From Facklamia sp050409585 (GTDB lineage Bacteria; Bacillota; Bacilli; Lactobacillales; Aerococcaceae): a DNA stretch of 64,000 bases. The DNA lies in NCBI RefSeq assembly GCF_050409585.1, contig NZ_JBNUPE010000001.1, forward strand, positions 1 through 64,000. Reading direction: 5' to 3'. Positions 1 through 9,031 of the stretch are shown in pieces. Both the position numbers and the translations under genes were made by a program. Below the pieces are notes generated by a model, which was not told where the DNA came from, searched no databases, and saw only the letters and a program-made list of their open reading frames with translations. How positions within the stretch are numbered: position 1 is the stretch's first letter; each line of letters starts with the position of its first letter.

Positions 1-924
1 TCTCCCGTTTACGTCTTGGCCGTGTATAAGGAAACACCGGTGTAATTTCTTGTTTGAATAGGAATTGAGCGATAGTAGGCGTTTTATATCCCGCGTCTAC
101 AATGACATGCTTAGGGTTAAAAGGAATAATCTTTTCAAAGATTAAAGGAAAAGCTTGGGTATCGTGTGTATTTCCCGGATGGACACTATATCCTAAAACC
201 CACCCATTACGATCACAGGCTGTTTGAATGTTATAGGCAAAAACTTGCATATGATCTCCTTTATGGAGCCATCCTGCCTCCGGATCATTAGGACTGATTG
301 TTTGGGATTTTGTTAAGTGCTCCTTTTCGGTATTTTTTAGAAGCTTTTGCCGTGAATCGCTCGGTCTTCTTGAACGGCTTCCATCATTTCCTCTGCCAAC
401 CATTTTGCTTGGACGATCACTTCTTCATTCGTATACTTTCGGCCATTGGCGCAAGCTTTAACATGGCTACCATCGATAAAAATATCCTTTGAATCCACCA
501 CGCCAGCCTCAACGCATTGCTTTAAAATTTGGGCAAATATTTGCTCGGCTAAACTTTGAGATTCAAAACGTCGTTTATAATTTTTACCGAAGGTTGAAAA
601 GTGTGGCACAGTATCCGTTAAAGAAAGCCCTAAAAACCATCGATAAGCAACATTCACTTCAATCTCTTGAATGGTTTGGCGCATACTTGGAATACCAAAG
701 AGATATTGAATCATAGGGATTTTAATCAAAGTTATCGGGTCAATACTTGGTCGACCGTTATCTTGACAATAGACGTCCTCTACCAAGTCATAGATGAAAT
801 TAAAATCAATATAATGATCAATTTTCCGCAAAAGATGATTGGGAGGTACCAGTTCTTCAAGGGCATAAAATGCCATTTGATTACGTGCTTCAAAGGTTTT
901 ACTGTCAGCATTTTTTGTCATCAT
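1..924 (-). pseudogene. IS1182-family transposase, frameshifted and cut by the window edge
   Basis: The first reading frame (924 down to about 346) has the IS1182-type N-terminus: a helical DNA-binding region, the GRPSIDPITLIK segment, and the first catalytic region around FIDGSHVKACANGRKY. It stops at HGKSF. One base must be added in the A-run of GGCAAAAGC (plus-strand 343-351) to continue into a second frame, which reads KLLKNTEKEHLT, DPEAGWLHKGDH, then QTACDRNGWVLGYSVHPGN and runs off position 1. That second part is conserved in this family and contains the next catalytic region. The gene is therefore a single transposase split by a one-base deletion. I start it at the ATG-ATG at 924, behind a GGGTGA. 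It lies downstream of the pst operon and does not interrupt a visible gene. Confidence 0.85.
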
Positions 925-960
925 ACGAATCACCCGTTTTCTTTTTATTATACACAAAAA

Positions 961-1006
961 AGCCCTCTAATTCACTAAGAAATAGTGGTTTAGAGGGCTT
1001 TGTCTT
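961..1006 (-). terminator. 16-bp hairpin at the end of the IS1182-like element
   Basis: Arms at 961-976 and 984-999 pair at 14 of 16 positions around a 7-nt loop, followed by a T-rich TTGTCTT on the plus strand. It lies just upstream of the transposase start. It may be part of the IS end that shields the transposase from outside transcription, or a terminator for plus-strand transcription. The exact IS end is not resolved. Confidence 0.5.
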
Positions 1007-1056
1007 CAGTCTGAGCGCACCCAAGGTACGCCTTGATTATTTACTTATTCACTTAA

Positions 1057-2004
1057 TTATTTTACCGTATCTTCCCAAGTAGAAATTTCTCCTAAGAAGA
1101 TTCCACGGATTGCTTCTAGAGTCATTTCTTCAGTAGGGTTTTCATTATTTACTACTACTGCGATACCATCGATAGCAATTGCGTCGTGTTTTAAAGCTTC
1201 CATTTCCTCATCTTTTAATTCACGAGAAGCCATACCTAAGTCAGCGGTATCATTCATTGCTGCTTCCATACCTGCAGATGAACCGTTTGAAGTAATATTA
1301 ATTTCAACGTTTGGTTGGAATTCTTTATAGGCTTCAGCAAGTTTTTCCATTAAAGGAGATACAGAAGTTGATCCAACAACTTCAACAGTTCCTTCTAATT
1401 CTGCAGTTGCTTCATAAGGAGCTAGCTCACTTTCTACTTCTTCAGTTTCTGCTGCTTCTTCTGATTCTACTTCTTCACTTTCTGCTTCTACAGTTTCATC
1501 TAACTCTTCACCAGCAGGTGTTACGCTGATGTATCCTTCTTCTTCAACTACTGCTTGTCCTTCTTGAGAATGAATGAATGTTAAAAAGTCATTTGCAACT
1601 TCAGATAATTCTTTTTCTGCTGACCATGCAACATTAAATGGACGAGCGATTGGATAGTCTCCAGCTTTGATAGCTTCAGGAGTCGCTTCAGAACCATCAA
1701 CTTTTAATGCTTTCACTGAATCATCAAGTGATCCTAATGAGATATATCCGATTGCTGAAGGGTCTCCAGCAACTGTTTGCATTACACCAGATGTTTGGTT
1801 TTGAACAGTAGCATTTTGCGTAGTTAGGTCGTTATCATCTTCATCAACAACACCGACAATTTCAACAAATGCGCCACGGGTACCTGAACCATCTTCACGA
1901 CTAATTACATTAATTAGCCCTTCTTGAGCCATTGCTGGAACAACTACCGACAACCCTAAGCCTGCTACAGCTACTAATAGTAAAGCTTTTAATGATTTTT
2001 TCAT
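1057..2004 (-). CDS. pstS: Phosphate ABC transporter substrate-binding protein with circularly permuted domain order
   Basis: This is the extracellular phosphate receptor of the Pst importer. Residues 1-26 are a Sec signal peptide ending AMA, with no lipobox cysteine. The half that is normally C-terminal comes first: the phosphate-binding loop SREDGSGTRGAF at 35-46, then AIGYISLGS and the RPFNV segment. A very acidic linker follows at about 165-203. The half that is normally N-terminal comes last: GSTSVSP at 211-217, TSNGSSAG, and DLGMASRELKDEE. All expected phosphate-contact loops are present, so it should work, but in swapped order. It is the last gene of the pst cluster, after phoU, and has its own Pho-box promoter. 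Length (315 aa) is near normal because nothing is duplicated. Confidence 0.9.
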   Translation of the reverse strand: MKKSLKALLLVAVAGLGLSVVVPAMAQEGLINVISREDGSGTRGAFVEIVGVVDEDDNDLTTQNATVQNQTSGVMQTVAGDPSAIGYISLGSLDDSVKALKVDGSEATPEAIKAGDYPIARPFNVAWSAEKELSEVANDFLTFIHSQEGQAVVEEEGYISVTPAGEELDETVEAESEEVESEEAAETEEVESELAPYEATAELEGTVEVVGSTSVSPLMEKLAEAYKEFQPNVEINITSNGSSAGMEAAMNDTADLGMASRELKDEEMEALKHDAIAIDGIAVVVNNENPTEEMTLEAIRGIFLGEISTWEDTVK

Positions 2005-2087
2005 TAATTACATCTCCTTAAATTTTATCAAATCAGCAACACAACTACATTGCCAACATCGAACTCACTCAACGTTAGCACATTCAT

Positions 2088-2141
2088 AGTATACATAAAA
2101 ATTGTAAATTTAGTGTAAATTTAGTGTTAAGTTTGAGTAAA
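2088..2141 (-). promoter_or_regulatory. Pho-box promoter of pstS
   Basis: On the minus strand, TTAACA and two TTTACA hexamers (plus-strand 2125-2130, 2114-2119, 2103-2108) repeat at exactly 11-bp spacing, with a weaker TTTACT at 2136-2141. A -10 hexamer TATACT (2088-2093) lies 9 bp downstream of the last box. Four direct repeats covering about -21 to -60 is the layout known for PhoP-activated promoters in Bacillus. This lets pstS be induced separately from the genes before it. Confidence 0.8.
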
Positions 2142-2143
2142 TA

Positions 2144-2803
2144 CTAGTGATTTAAATCAACTATCTCTGCTTTTTTAAGATATACAATTCGCTCACAAAT
2201 ATTAGTGACATAGTCACCAATTCTTTCAATTGAATTCCCAATTGCTAGATAGTTAATTCCTGTATTAACAGACTCTCTATTCTTTTCCATTCGTAAAGCA
2301 GAGTCATTATAAAGTTGTTTAAGACAGGCATCAACTAATTCGTCACGGTCGGCAATCTCTTGTGCTTTTACCGCGTCTCTTTCCGAAAAAGCTTCTAGAA
2401 CATCATTGATCATTTCAAAAACCATTTGAGCCATTTTATTTATTATTTCTGTTAAGGATTTAATTTTTTCTGTATCTTCATTAGTTCGATTAACATTTTT
2501 TGCTATTAAAACAGCATGGTCACCTATTCTTTCTAAGTCAACACTGATGCTCATTACTGTAAAAATCAAACGTAGATCTTCCGCCACGGGTTGTTGTAAG
2601 GCGATTAAACGATAAGCTTCTTTTTCAATCTCATTGGCTAATTGGTTAATTTCTTGATCTGCTTCTTTTAATTTTGAAGCTGCACTGGTGTCGTCATTAT
2701 TGAATGCGTTAATAGCTAAATGCACATTTTCGATGACTGCTGTTGCTTGTTCTGATAACTTATTTGAAAAGTCTTCTAAATCCTTTGTGTAAATATTTCT
2801 CAT
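2144..2803 (-). CDS. phoU: Phosphate-signalling protein PhoU
   Basis: PhoU is a cytoplasmic all-helical protein that links the Pst transporter to the PhoR kinase and damps Pho signalling when phosphate is plentiful. The 219-aa product is the usual length. It contains two copies of the PhoU three-helix repeat. The metal-binding signatures are visible as ERIGDHA in the first copy and ERIGDYVTNICE in the second. The ATG follows a clear AAAGGAG. It sits 20 bp after pstB, within the pst operon. Confidence 0.95.
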   Translation of the reverse strand: MRNIYTKDLEDFSNKLSEQATAVIENVHLAINAFNNDDTSAASKLKEADQEINQLANEIEKEAYRLIALQQPVAEDLRLIFTVMSISVDLERIGDHAVLIAKNVNRTNEDTEKIKSLTEIINKMAQMVFEMINDVLEAFSERDAVKAQEIADRDELVDACLKQLYNDSALRMEKNRESVNTGINYLAIGNSIERIGDYVTNICERIVYLKKAEIVDLNH

Positions 2804-2823
2804 GATTGACTCCTTTCAAGTGT

Positions 2824-3585
2824 CTATCCAAAGCGTCCAGAAATATAATCTTGCGTTTGATCATTAGCTGGATTCGAGAAGATTTTTTCGGTTTCATCGA
2901 ATTCAACCACTACACCTTCATAGAAAAAGGCAGTTTTATCAGAAATACGTCCGGCCTGTTGCATATTGTGCGTAACGATAATTACGGTATATTTTTTCTT
3001 CAATTCACTCACTAAATCTTCGATTTTGTTTGTTGAAATAGGGTCCAAAGCAGAAGTCGGTTCATCCATTAGAATAACTTCAGGTTGGTTGGCAATTGCA
3101 CGCGCAATACAAATTCTTTGCTGCTGACCACCAGATACGGCAGTAGCATTTTGATGAAGCTTATCTTTAACCTCGTTCCAAATAGCTGCCCCTTTTAAGG
3201 ACTCTTCTACTATTTGATCTAATTGTGTTTTATCTTTGATACCGTGAGTTCTTGGTCCGTATGCAATATTGTCATAGATAGACTTTGGAAAAGGGTTGGG
3301 TTGTTGGAAAACCATTCCGACTCTTTTACGTAAATCATTAACATCCATCCGTTTATCGTAAATATCCATGCCATCCAAAGCAACTTTTCCATCCACTCGT
3401 GTACCCGGTGTCAAATCTTGCATTCTATTTAAAATTTTTAAGAAAGTAGACTTTCCACAACCAGAAGGTCCGATAAGGGCTGTTACCAAATTTTCTTCTA
3501 TTTCCATATCAATATTTTTTAAGGCATGAAACTCACTGTAATAAAAGTCTAAATTTTGAACTGAGAATTTTGATCTGTTTGCCAT
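2824..3585 (-). CDS. pstB: Phosphate ABC transporter ATP-binding protein PstB
   Basis: This is the ATPase that powers phosphate import through PstC/PstA. It has Walker A GPSGCGKSTF, the Q-loop in VGMVFQQPNPFPKS, the signature VSGGQQQRICIARA and Walker B VILMDEPTSALD. The PFPKSIYDN segment is characteristic of PstB. Length (253 aa) is standard. The start ATG has GAGG upstream and lies 1 bp after pstA, so the two are translated together. Confidence 0.97.
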   Translation of the reverse strand: MANRSKFSVQNLDFYYSEFHALKNIDMEIEENLVTALIGPSGCGKSTFLKILNRMQDLTPGTRVDGKVALDGMDIYDKRMDVNDLRKRVGMVFQQPNPFPKSIYDNIAYGPRTHGIKDKTQLDQIVEESLKGAAIWNEVKDKLHQNATAVSGGQQQRICIARAIANQPEVILMDEPTSALDPISTNKIEDLVSELKKKYTVIIVTHNMQQAGRISDKTAFFYEGVVVEFDETEKIFSNPANDQTQDYISGRFG

Positions 3586-3586
3586 T

Positions 3587-4402
3587 TTATTTTCCTCCTG
3601 AACCTAATCGAGCGCCTAAGAGTGTAGATAGCCAGTTGATAATTAAGACCAGCAGTACCAAAACCGCTCCTGTTGCATAAGCTTCTTTAACGTGAAAACC
3701 TTCTGAAGATAAAACATACATATGTGTAGCCAATGTTCTACCCGAACTCAATAGGTTTTTAACCATACCTGAGGACGTACCCATCGTATAAATTAAGGCC
3801 GCCGACTCCCCTACAATACGGCCAATTGCTAAGATAATTCCGGATAAGATACCTGGCATAGCAACAGGAAGAACAACTGTAAATATCGTTCTTAATTTAC
3901 CAGCACCAAGAGCTAAGGAACCCATCCTTAAAGAATTATTAACCGAAAGTAAAGCTTCTTCTGTTGAAGAAATAATGATTGGTAAAATCATAATGGATAA
4001 CGTTAAAATTCCAGCAATATGAGAATAGGTTTTAAAAATTACATTCACAAACAGTAACATCCCGAATAAACCATAAACAATTGAAGGAACCGCAGCCAGT
4101 GTATCGGTTGCTAACCGAATCCAATGTACATATCGATTTCCACGGTCTGCATACTCAACTAAATAAAAAGCTGAAAAGACTCCGATTGGAGCAGATATTA
4201 AAAGTGAACAGCCAATCATAATTAAGGTTGAAATAATAGCAGGCATCATCGATACATTGTTTGAATTGTATTCCCAGGCAAAAAGTTGAGTGTTCATAAC
4301 CGGCAAGCCGTTCCAAAGAATGAAACCGATGATAAAGAGCAACATACCTATGGTAAAAAAGGCTGCTAGCCAAACAATAAAGCGAATGATTTTTGCGCTC
4401 AT
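3587..4402 (-). CDS. pstA: Phosphate ABC transporter permease PstA
   Basis: This is a membrane-spanning subunit of the phosphate importer. About six hydrophobic segments are visible, and the coupling-loop region reads EALLSVNNSLRMGSLALGAGK, which is the ABC permease EAA motif. The 271-aa length fits PstA. Its ATG overlaps the pstC stop by one base and it is followed at 1 bp by pstB. The order C-A-B gives a complete translocator. Confidence 0.95.
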   Translation of the reverse strand: MSAKIIRFIVWLAAFFTIGMLLFIIGFILWNGLPVMNTQLFAWEYNSNNVSMMPAIISTLIMIGCSLLISAPIGVFSAFYLVEYADRGNRYVHWIRLATDTLAAVPSIVYGLFGMLLFVNVIFKTYSHIAGILTLSIMILPIIISSTEEALLSVNNSLRMGSLALGAGKLRTIFTVVLPVAMPGILSGIILAIGRIVGESAALIYTMGTSSGMVKNLLSSGRTLATHMYVLSSEGFHVKEAYATGAVLVLLVLIINWLSTLLGARLGSGGK

Positions 4403-5310
4403 TAAGTTCTATCTCCTTTCGATTTAATCCACATGAAGGTACCGTTAATAATTAAGATAAAAACAAATAACATTGAGGCTGTCATAATTAGTGCGTGCTG
4501 GTGATCACCACTTGCATATCCCATTTCCAACACAATATTGGTAGTCAGTGTTCTTGTTCCTTCAAACAAGCTTTTAGCCAACCTTGGTTGATTTCCAGCA
4601 ATTAAAACAACCGCCATTGTTTCACCAATCGCACGACCAATCCCTAAGATAATGGCAGATAGAATACCAGATTTAGCCGCTGGGACAATGACATTTAAAA
4701 CAGATCGCTCATGAGTAGCGCCAAGACCCATTGAGGCATTATAATAGTGTCTCGGCACCGCTCGAATAGCTGCTTCTGAAAGTCCAATTACAGTCGGTAG
4801 AATCATTACACCTAATAAGACCGAAGCTGTCAGTATATTCATTCCATTATTAGCTGGTAAAAACTTTAATCCTCTGATGAATGGAACCATCATTTGAAGA
4901 GCAAAAAAACCATAAACGATTGAAGGAATGGCTGCCATTAAGTTAATTGCTGGCTTAAAGATTCTATATAAAAAATCTGGACAAAAATATGCCATAAAAA
5001 TAGCCGTTAGAACTCCAATGGGAACTCCAACAACAATAGCGCCAACCGTAACATAAATAGACCCCATAATGAAAGGGAAAATACCATAAAGAGGCTCTTT
5101 CCAAGAAGGCTGCCACTGCTGACCTACAAAGGTTTTTAAGAAGCCATGCTTCATTAGAAAAGGAATTCCACCTTGGAATTTCCAAACTCCGTCATCAACT
5201 GTTCCACCTACAAAGATGAAATAGAAGATTAAAACAATTGATAAAATAGATAAGAATGCACAAAACATAAAGACATATTTCATGAATCTTTCTAGCACTT
5301 TGCCCTGCAT
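4402..5310 (-). CDS. pstC: Phosphate ABC transporter permease PstC
   Basis: This is the second permease subunit of the Pst importer. The EAA-type coupling region reads EAAIRAVPRHYYNASMGLGA, and the GRAIGETMAVVLIAGN stretch is typical of PstC. I choose the ATG at 5310 (302 aa) because GGAGGAG lies 8 bases before it. The open frame extends 19 codons further, but the extra residues have no ribosome site and look unlike PstC. It is the first gene of the pst operon and follows the Pho-box promoter. Confidence 0.93.
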   Translation of the reverse strand: MQGKVLERFMKYVFMFCAFLSILSIVLIFYFIFVGGTVDDGVWKFQGGIPFLMKHGFLKTFVGQQWQPSWKEPLYGIFPFIMGSIYVTVGAIVVGVPIGVLTAIFMAYFCPDFLYRIFKPAINLMAAIPSIVYGFFALQMMVPFIRGLKFLPANNGMNILTASVLLGVMILPTVIGLSEAAIRAVPRHYYNASMGLGATHERSVLNVIVPAAKSGILSAIILGIGRAIGETMAVVLIAGNQPRLAKSLFEGTRTLTTNIVLEMGYASGDHQHALIMTASMLFVFILIINGTFMWIKSKGDRT

Positions 5311-5371
5311 TAAGACAACTCCTCCACAATTTACTTGACTACAATAACTCTTGCATTGATAGTACATTGTT

Positions 5372-5436
5372 ATTGTACTTCACCTATGTAAATTCTTTGT
5401 AAATTTTCAGCAAATAATGTTACAAATATGTTACAA
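5372..5436 (-). promoter_or_regulatory. Pho-box promoter of the pstCAB-phoU operon
   Basis: Two perfect TTTACA boxes (plus-strand 5387-5392 and 5398-5403) are 11 bp apart. Weaker elements continue in the same 11-bp register: TTTGCT at 5409 and TTGTAA at 5420 and 5431. A -10 hexamer TACAAT (5372-5377) lies 9 bp from the nearest box. This is the same geometry as the pstS promoter, which supports control by the adjacent PhoP. Confidence 0.75.
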
Positions 5437-5487
5437 GACCCTGGGTGAAGGGCTTTCTTATAACATTCTTAACTGTAAGCGTCATCA

Positions 5488-7245
5488 TTAATTAGGGAGA
5501 ATTATCGTAAACGATGTCCCTACCCCCACTTGACTTTTTACCTCGATTTTACCACCCATCATTTTGACTAAATTGCGCACAATCGAAAGCCCAAGGCCTG
5601 TTCCACCTGAATTTCGACTGCGTGCTTTATCAACTCGGTAAAACCTTTCAAAGATTCGATCCATCTCTGTTTCGGGTATCCCTATTCCTGTATCAGCAAC
5701 AGTTAATTCAATTTTTTTCTTTTTTTCTTTAATACTAATTGTTATTTGACTGCCTTCATCTGAATAGTTAATAGCATTGTCTAATAGATTGGTTAAAATT
5801 TGCTCAAAGCGATATTGGTCTGCTTTCAAAGCAATATTGTTATTAGAAATCAATTCGACCTTAATTGATTTTTGAGCAGTTTTTTGAGAAAGAAACTCGA
5901 TCATATTTTCTGTTACTTTATCCACATAAAAGCTTGATCTAGGTAAATTGTTTTCACTTTTTTCAACACGAGATAACTCAAGAATATCTTCAATAATCAT
6001 TTCCAGTCGATTACTTTCTTTGGCAATAATGTTAACAAATTTATTAGCTGCCTTCTTATCTTTTAGCGCTCCGTTTAAGAGTGTTTCTGCAAAACCTTTG
6101 ATAGCAGTCACAGGTGTTCTTAGTTCATGTGAAGCGTTGGCTACAAATTCACTTCTTACCGTTTCTAAACGACGGATTTCAGTTATATCATAGAGTAATA
6201 CCAAAAAAGACATTTCACTGGCTTGATATTCTTGATAGGAAAGGATATTGACATCCAAGAATTTTGATTTAGGTACATAAACTTCTACTTCTTCTTGTAC
6301 AGGCAAATGTGTTTGCATCACTCGATTAATCAAACTGATTAATTGAAAAGATTTTAAAATTGCTTGGTAAGGACGCCCAATTACTGTTGGCGACAGTCCT
6401 AAAATTTTTCCTAAAGCTGGATTCATGAGATCAATCTTTCCTTGAGAGTCAATGACTAATACTCCAAGGTTGATGTTCTCCAGTAATAAAGAGTATTGCT
6501 GTTGTCCAGAAATCAGATCATTGCGGTCTTCTCCCAAATACTTGACAATATCGGTAACTGATTGTCCTAATTGATTAACTTCGGGAATCGAATGTTCAAG
6601 GTATTCATAATGATAATCGGAATCTCTAACCTTTTCTATCCCTTGCCTTATTGATTGAATCGGACCCGTAGTTTTTAGCAAGGCTAATCGAATAGCTAAG
6701 AATATAAGGGAAAGCTGAACCATAATATAAATTGCTACCAGCTTCCAATATTCTTGCCATTTGAAAGAAAAGTAGTTCTTATCGACCGATTCAACCAACC
6801 AAACAGTTTGTTTGTTCCAATTTAATTTCTTACCAGCATAGATCCGTTGATCAGCTCTCCAGGAAATTATATTTTGACCTTTATTTTTAATAATCTTTTG
6901 ATGAATGAGACTCAGACTGCTCTTTGTATTACCTTCTTTTGAATTTCTCCATAAAGTATTGGGTACTAAGCGATTTTTCGAATTATTTCTTTGAGAAATT
7001 AAAAAAACCTCGCGATCTTCACCACTAAAGATACTATCTAGGTCTTGATAATAATCTTCTATCCGACTTTGATCTTTAATGAATATGTAAGCTGAATGAG
7101 TTTGCACTTGATCTTGTAAAATCGTATAAATTGTCTGCTCAATTTGTCTGTAACCCAAATAAACTAAAGATAAAATACCTATCATAAATAGGACAATTCC
7201 TAGTCCCAATTGTCGGCGTCTTTGGCTCGGGTCTATCAGTTTCAT
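5488..7245 (-). CDS. phoR: PhoR-type sensor histidine kinase
   Basis: Membrane kinase partner of the PhoP regulator. There are two transmembrane segments at about 12-31 and 166-187, enclosing an extracytoplasmic sensor domain of about 135 residues. A linker, then a PAS domain follows at about 250-355. The HisKA motif ASHELRTP carries the phospho-accepting His at 373. The ATPase domain has the N box DNAINYSDEG, the G1 box DTGIGIP and the G2 box GTGLGLSIV. The architecture is that of PhoR/WalK. The PhoR assignment rests on its place between phoP and pst. The start overlaps the phoP stop by 4 bp. Confidence 0.9.
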   Translation of the reverse strand: MKLIDPSQRRRQLGLGIVLFMIGILSLVYLGYRQIEQTIYTILQDQVQTHSAYIFIKDQSRIEDYYQDLDSIFSGEDREVFLISQRNNSKNRLVPNTLWRNSKEGNTKSSLSLIHQKIIKNKGQNIISWRADQRIYAGKKLNWNKQTVWLVESVDKNYFSFKWQEYWKLVAIYIMVQLSLIFLAIRLALLKTTGPIQSIRQGIEKVRDSDYHYEYLEHSIPEVNQLGQSVTDIVKYLGEDRNDLISGQQQYSLLLENINLGVLVIDSQGKIDLMNPALGKILGLSPTVIGRPYQAILKSFQLISLINRVMQTHLPVQEEVEVYVPKSKFLDVNILSYQEYQASEMSFLVLLYDITEIRRLETVRSEFVANASHELRTPVTAIKGFAETLLNGALKDKKAANKFVNIIAKESNRLEMIIEDILELSRVEKSENNLPRSSFYVDKVTENMIEFLSQKTAQKSIKVELISNNNIALKADQYRFEQILTNLLDNAINYSDEGSQITISIKEKKKKIELTVADTGIGIPETEMDRIFERFYRVDKARSRNSGGTGLGLSIVRNLVKMMGGKIEVKSQVGVGTSFTIILPN

Positions 7246-8015
7246 GCTTGTGGTACCTCAAATTTATAACCAAACCCTCTTACCGTTTTAATATATTCAG
7301 GACTTTTTGTGTCGCTTTCAATTTTTTCCCTTAAATGTGAAATATGGACATCGACGATACGCGTTTCACCCGCGTAGTCAAAATTCCATATGTTATTAAG
7401 CAGTTGGTCACGACTAAGTATACGCCCTTTTCTAACTGCCATATAGAGTAAGAGTTCAAACTCTTTGGGCGTTAAATCAATTGATTTACCATCACATATC
7501 ACTTCATAGCGGTCTGGAAATATTTCTAACTTACCGAGCCTTATCACATCATTTGAATTCTCAGATGCATTAGTAGGAACTTGTAGAGGTGTAATATCTA
7601 CTGATTCTGTCTGACTTTCAACCTCTTTTACATTCTTTTCGCTACTTTGCATCCTACGCCCAATTGCCTTAATTCTGGCAATAACCTCCCTTGGGCTAAA
7701 AGGCTTGGTCATATAATCATCTGCTCCTAATTCTAAGCCAATAATCTTATCATATTCATCATCTTTGGCCGTCAACATTAAAATAGGTGTTTCAATTTTT
7801 TCTTGACGCACACGGCGACATACATCCATTCCATCCATTTTTGGAAGCATAATATCTAAAATGATAAAGTCAAACTTTTCTTTTTTAATCAATTTATAAG
7901 CGGTCTTACCGTCTTCTGCAGTGACCACATCAAAACCAGCTTGATTTAAATTGTATTCTAATAACATTAATATCGATTGTTCATCATCGACAACCAGCAC
8001 TCTTTTCATAGCCAA
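7242..8015 (-). CDS. phoP: PhoP-type response regulator
   Basis: OmpR-family transcription factor for phosphate starvation. The receiver domain (about 4-120) has the acidic pocket VVDDE, the phospho-acceptor Asp at 54 in IILDIMLPKMDG, and the conserved KPFSPREV lysine. The winged-helix domain (about 155-254) ends in TVRGFGYKFE. The two domains are joined by an unusually long polar linker of about 30 residues (about 123-155), which makes the protein 257 aa instead of about 235. GGAGG lies just before the ATG. No Pho box is evident upstream of phoP itself. Confidence 0.92.
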   Translation of the reverse strand: MAMKRVLVVDDEQSILMLLEYNLNQAGFDVVTAEDGKTAYKLIKKEKFDFIILDIMLPKMDGMDVCRRVRQEKIETPILMLTAKDDEYDKIIGLELGADDYMTKPFSPREVIARIKAIGRRMQSSEKNVKEVESQTESVDITPLQVPTNASENSNDVIRLGKLEIFPDRYEVICDGKSIDLTPKEFELLLYMAVRKGRILSRDQLLNNIWNFDYAGETRIVDVHISHLREKIESDTKSPEYIKTVRGFGYKFEVPQA

Positions 8016-8103
8016 CCTCCTAGGATCTCTAAGTACTTTCTTATTCTATCAGACGCCTTCATCTATTAAAAGATATCTTCTAATCAATAGCTTTCACTAC
8101 TAT

Positions 8104-8140
8104 AAAAAGACCTCCCTTTAAAAGAAAAGGGAAGTCTTTT
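8104..8140 (-). terminator. Rho-independent terminator after ftsX
   Basis: An inverted repeat with 15-bp arms and one mismatch, formed from AAAAGACTTCCCTTT and its partner, ends in TTTTT on the minus strand. It lies directly after the ftsX stop and separates ftsEX from phoPR. Confidence 0.85.
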
Positions 8141-8146
8141 AAATTT

Positions 8147-9031
8147 CTATTTAAAAAATTTGTTTACAGCTCTTTTTGCTGCTAAAACACCTAATAGATA
8201 GCCCAAAACCAGCAAAATACCAGATATATACAAGATATTAGGATAAATAGGCATGGCATACTCCGGATTAAAAGCCAGTAACTCTTGAGCCAGGCTAAGG
8301 ATTGCTTGGTAGGAAAAATATAAAACAATACTGGCTATGGCAGCGCCTATAATTCCTACACTTCCCCCTTCAATAACGAAAGGTGCCTTTATATAAGATT
8401 TTTTTGCACCTACCAGCTCCATGATTTCAATTTCTCTTGAGCGCGACTGAATAGTTACTTTAATTGTGTTGGAGATAAGTAAGATAGCTATCAGAATAAA
8501 AATAGCTCCTAAAATAGCTATAGCATATCGCATAATTTCAATTGTTTGGATCAAGCTCTCAAGATTGACTGAACCAATATTAGCACTTTGAACCCATTTT
8601 AATTTTTGAACTTTTTTGGTTACTTGCTCTAATGAATTAGCTGAATTTACAGTGACTAAGTACATATTGTTAAGAGGATTTTGATCCATTAATACATCAA
8701 AATCTTCTGTAATAACTTCTTGGTAAGACTCTAATTCTTCTTCTGCCGACCGATAGACAACTTTAACAACATTATCCATCGCTGCAATTTCATCACCAAG
8801 TTTTCTCTCATCAGCAACCTCTGCTAAAGGATCAATCATCACTCGTACTTGAATCTCATTTTCAATCGTTTCTGTCAATTGATTAATATTCAATACGAGA
8901 ACAAAAAAGGTGCCTAATAAAAATAAAGTTAGACTCATAACTACGATTGATGCAGAAGTCAGCCAGCCATTTCGAAATAAATTTCTCATTCCGTCTCTAA
9001 AATGACGAATACGGGATCTAATCCATTTCAT
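8147..9031 (-). CDS. ftsX: Cell-division ABC transporter permease FtsX
   Basis: FtsX is the membrane part of FtsEX, which regulates peptidoglycan hydrolases at the septum in Gram-positives rather than moving a solute. The 294-aa product has an N-terminal TM at about 25-48, an extracellular domain at about 50-170, and three further TMs with the FtsX signature region SREIEIMELVGAKKSYI between them. Its start overlaps the ftsE stop by 14 bp, so the two are co-translated. Confidence 0.96.
   Translation of the reverse strand: MKWIRSRIRHFRDGMRNLFRNGWLTSASIVVMSLTLFLLGTFFVLVLNINQLTETIENEIQVRVMIDPLAEVADERKLGDEIAAMDNVVKVVYRSAEEELESYQEVITEDFDVLMDQNPLNNMYLVTVNSANSLEQVTKKVQKLKWVQSANIGSVNLESLIQTIEIMRYAIAILGAIFILIAILLISNTIKVTIQSRSREIEIMELVGAKKSYIKAPFVIEGGSVGIIGAAIASIVLYFSYQAILSLAQELLAFNPEYAMPIYPNILYISGILLVLGYLLGVLAAKRAVNKFFK

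Noticed and set aside
1311..1529. Leucine/glutamine-rich open frame opposite the acidic linker of pstS
   Set aside because: It is the complement of Glu-rich codons. The same artefact occurs opposite the acidic tail of rpoE at 58130-58384.
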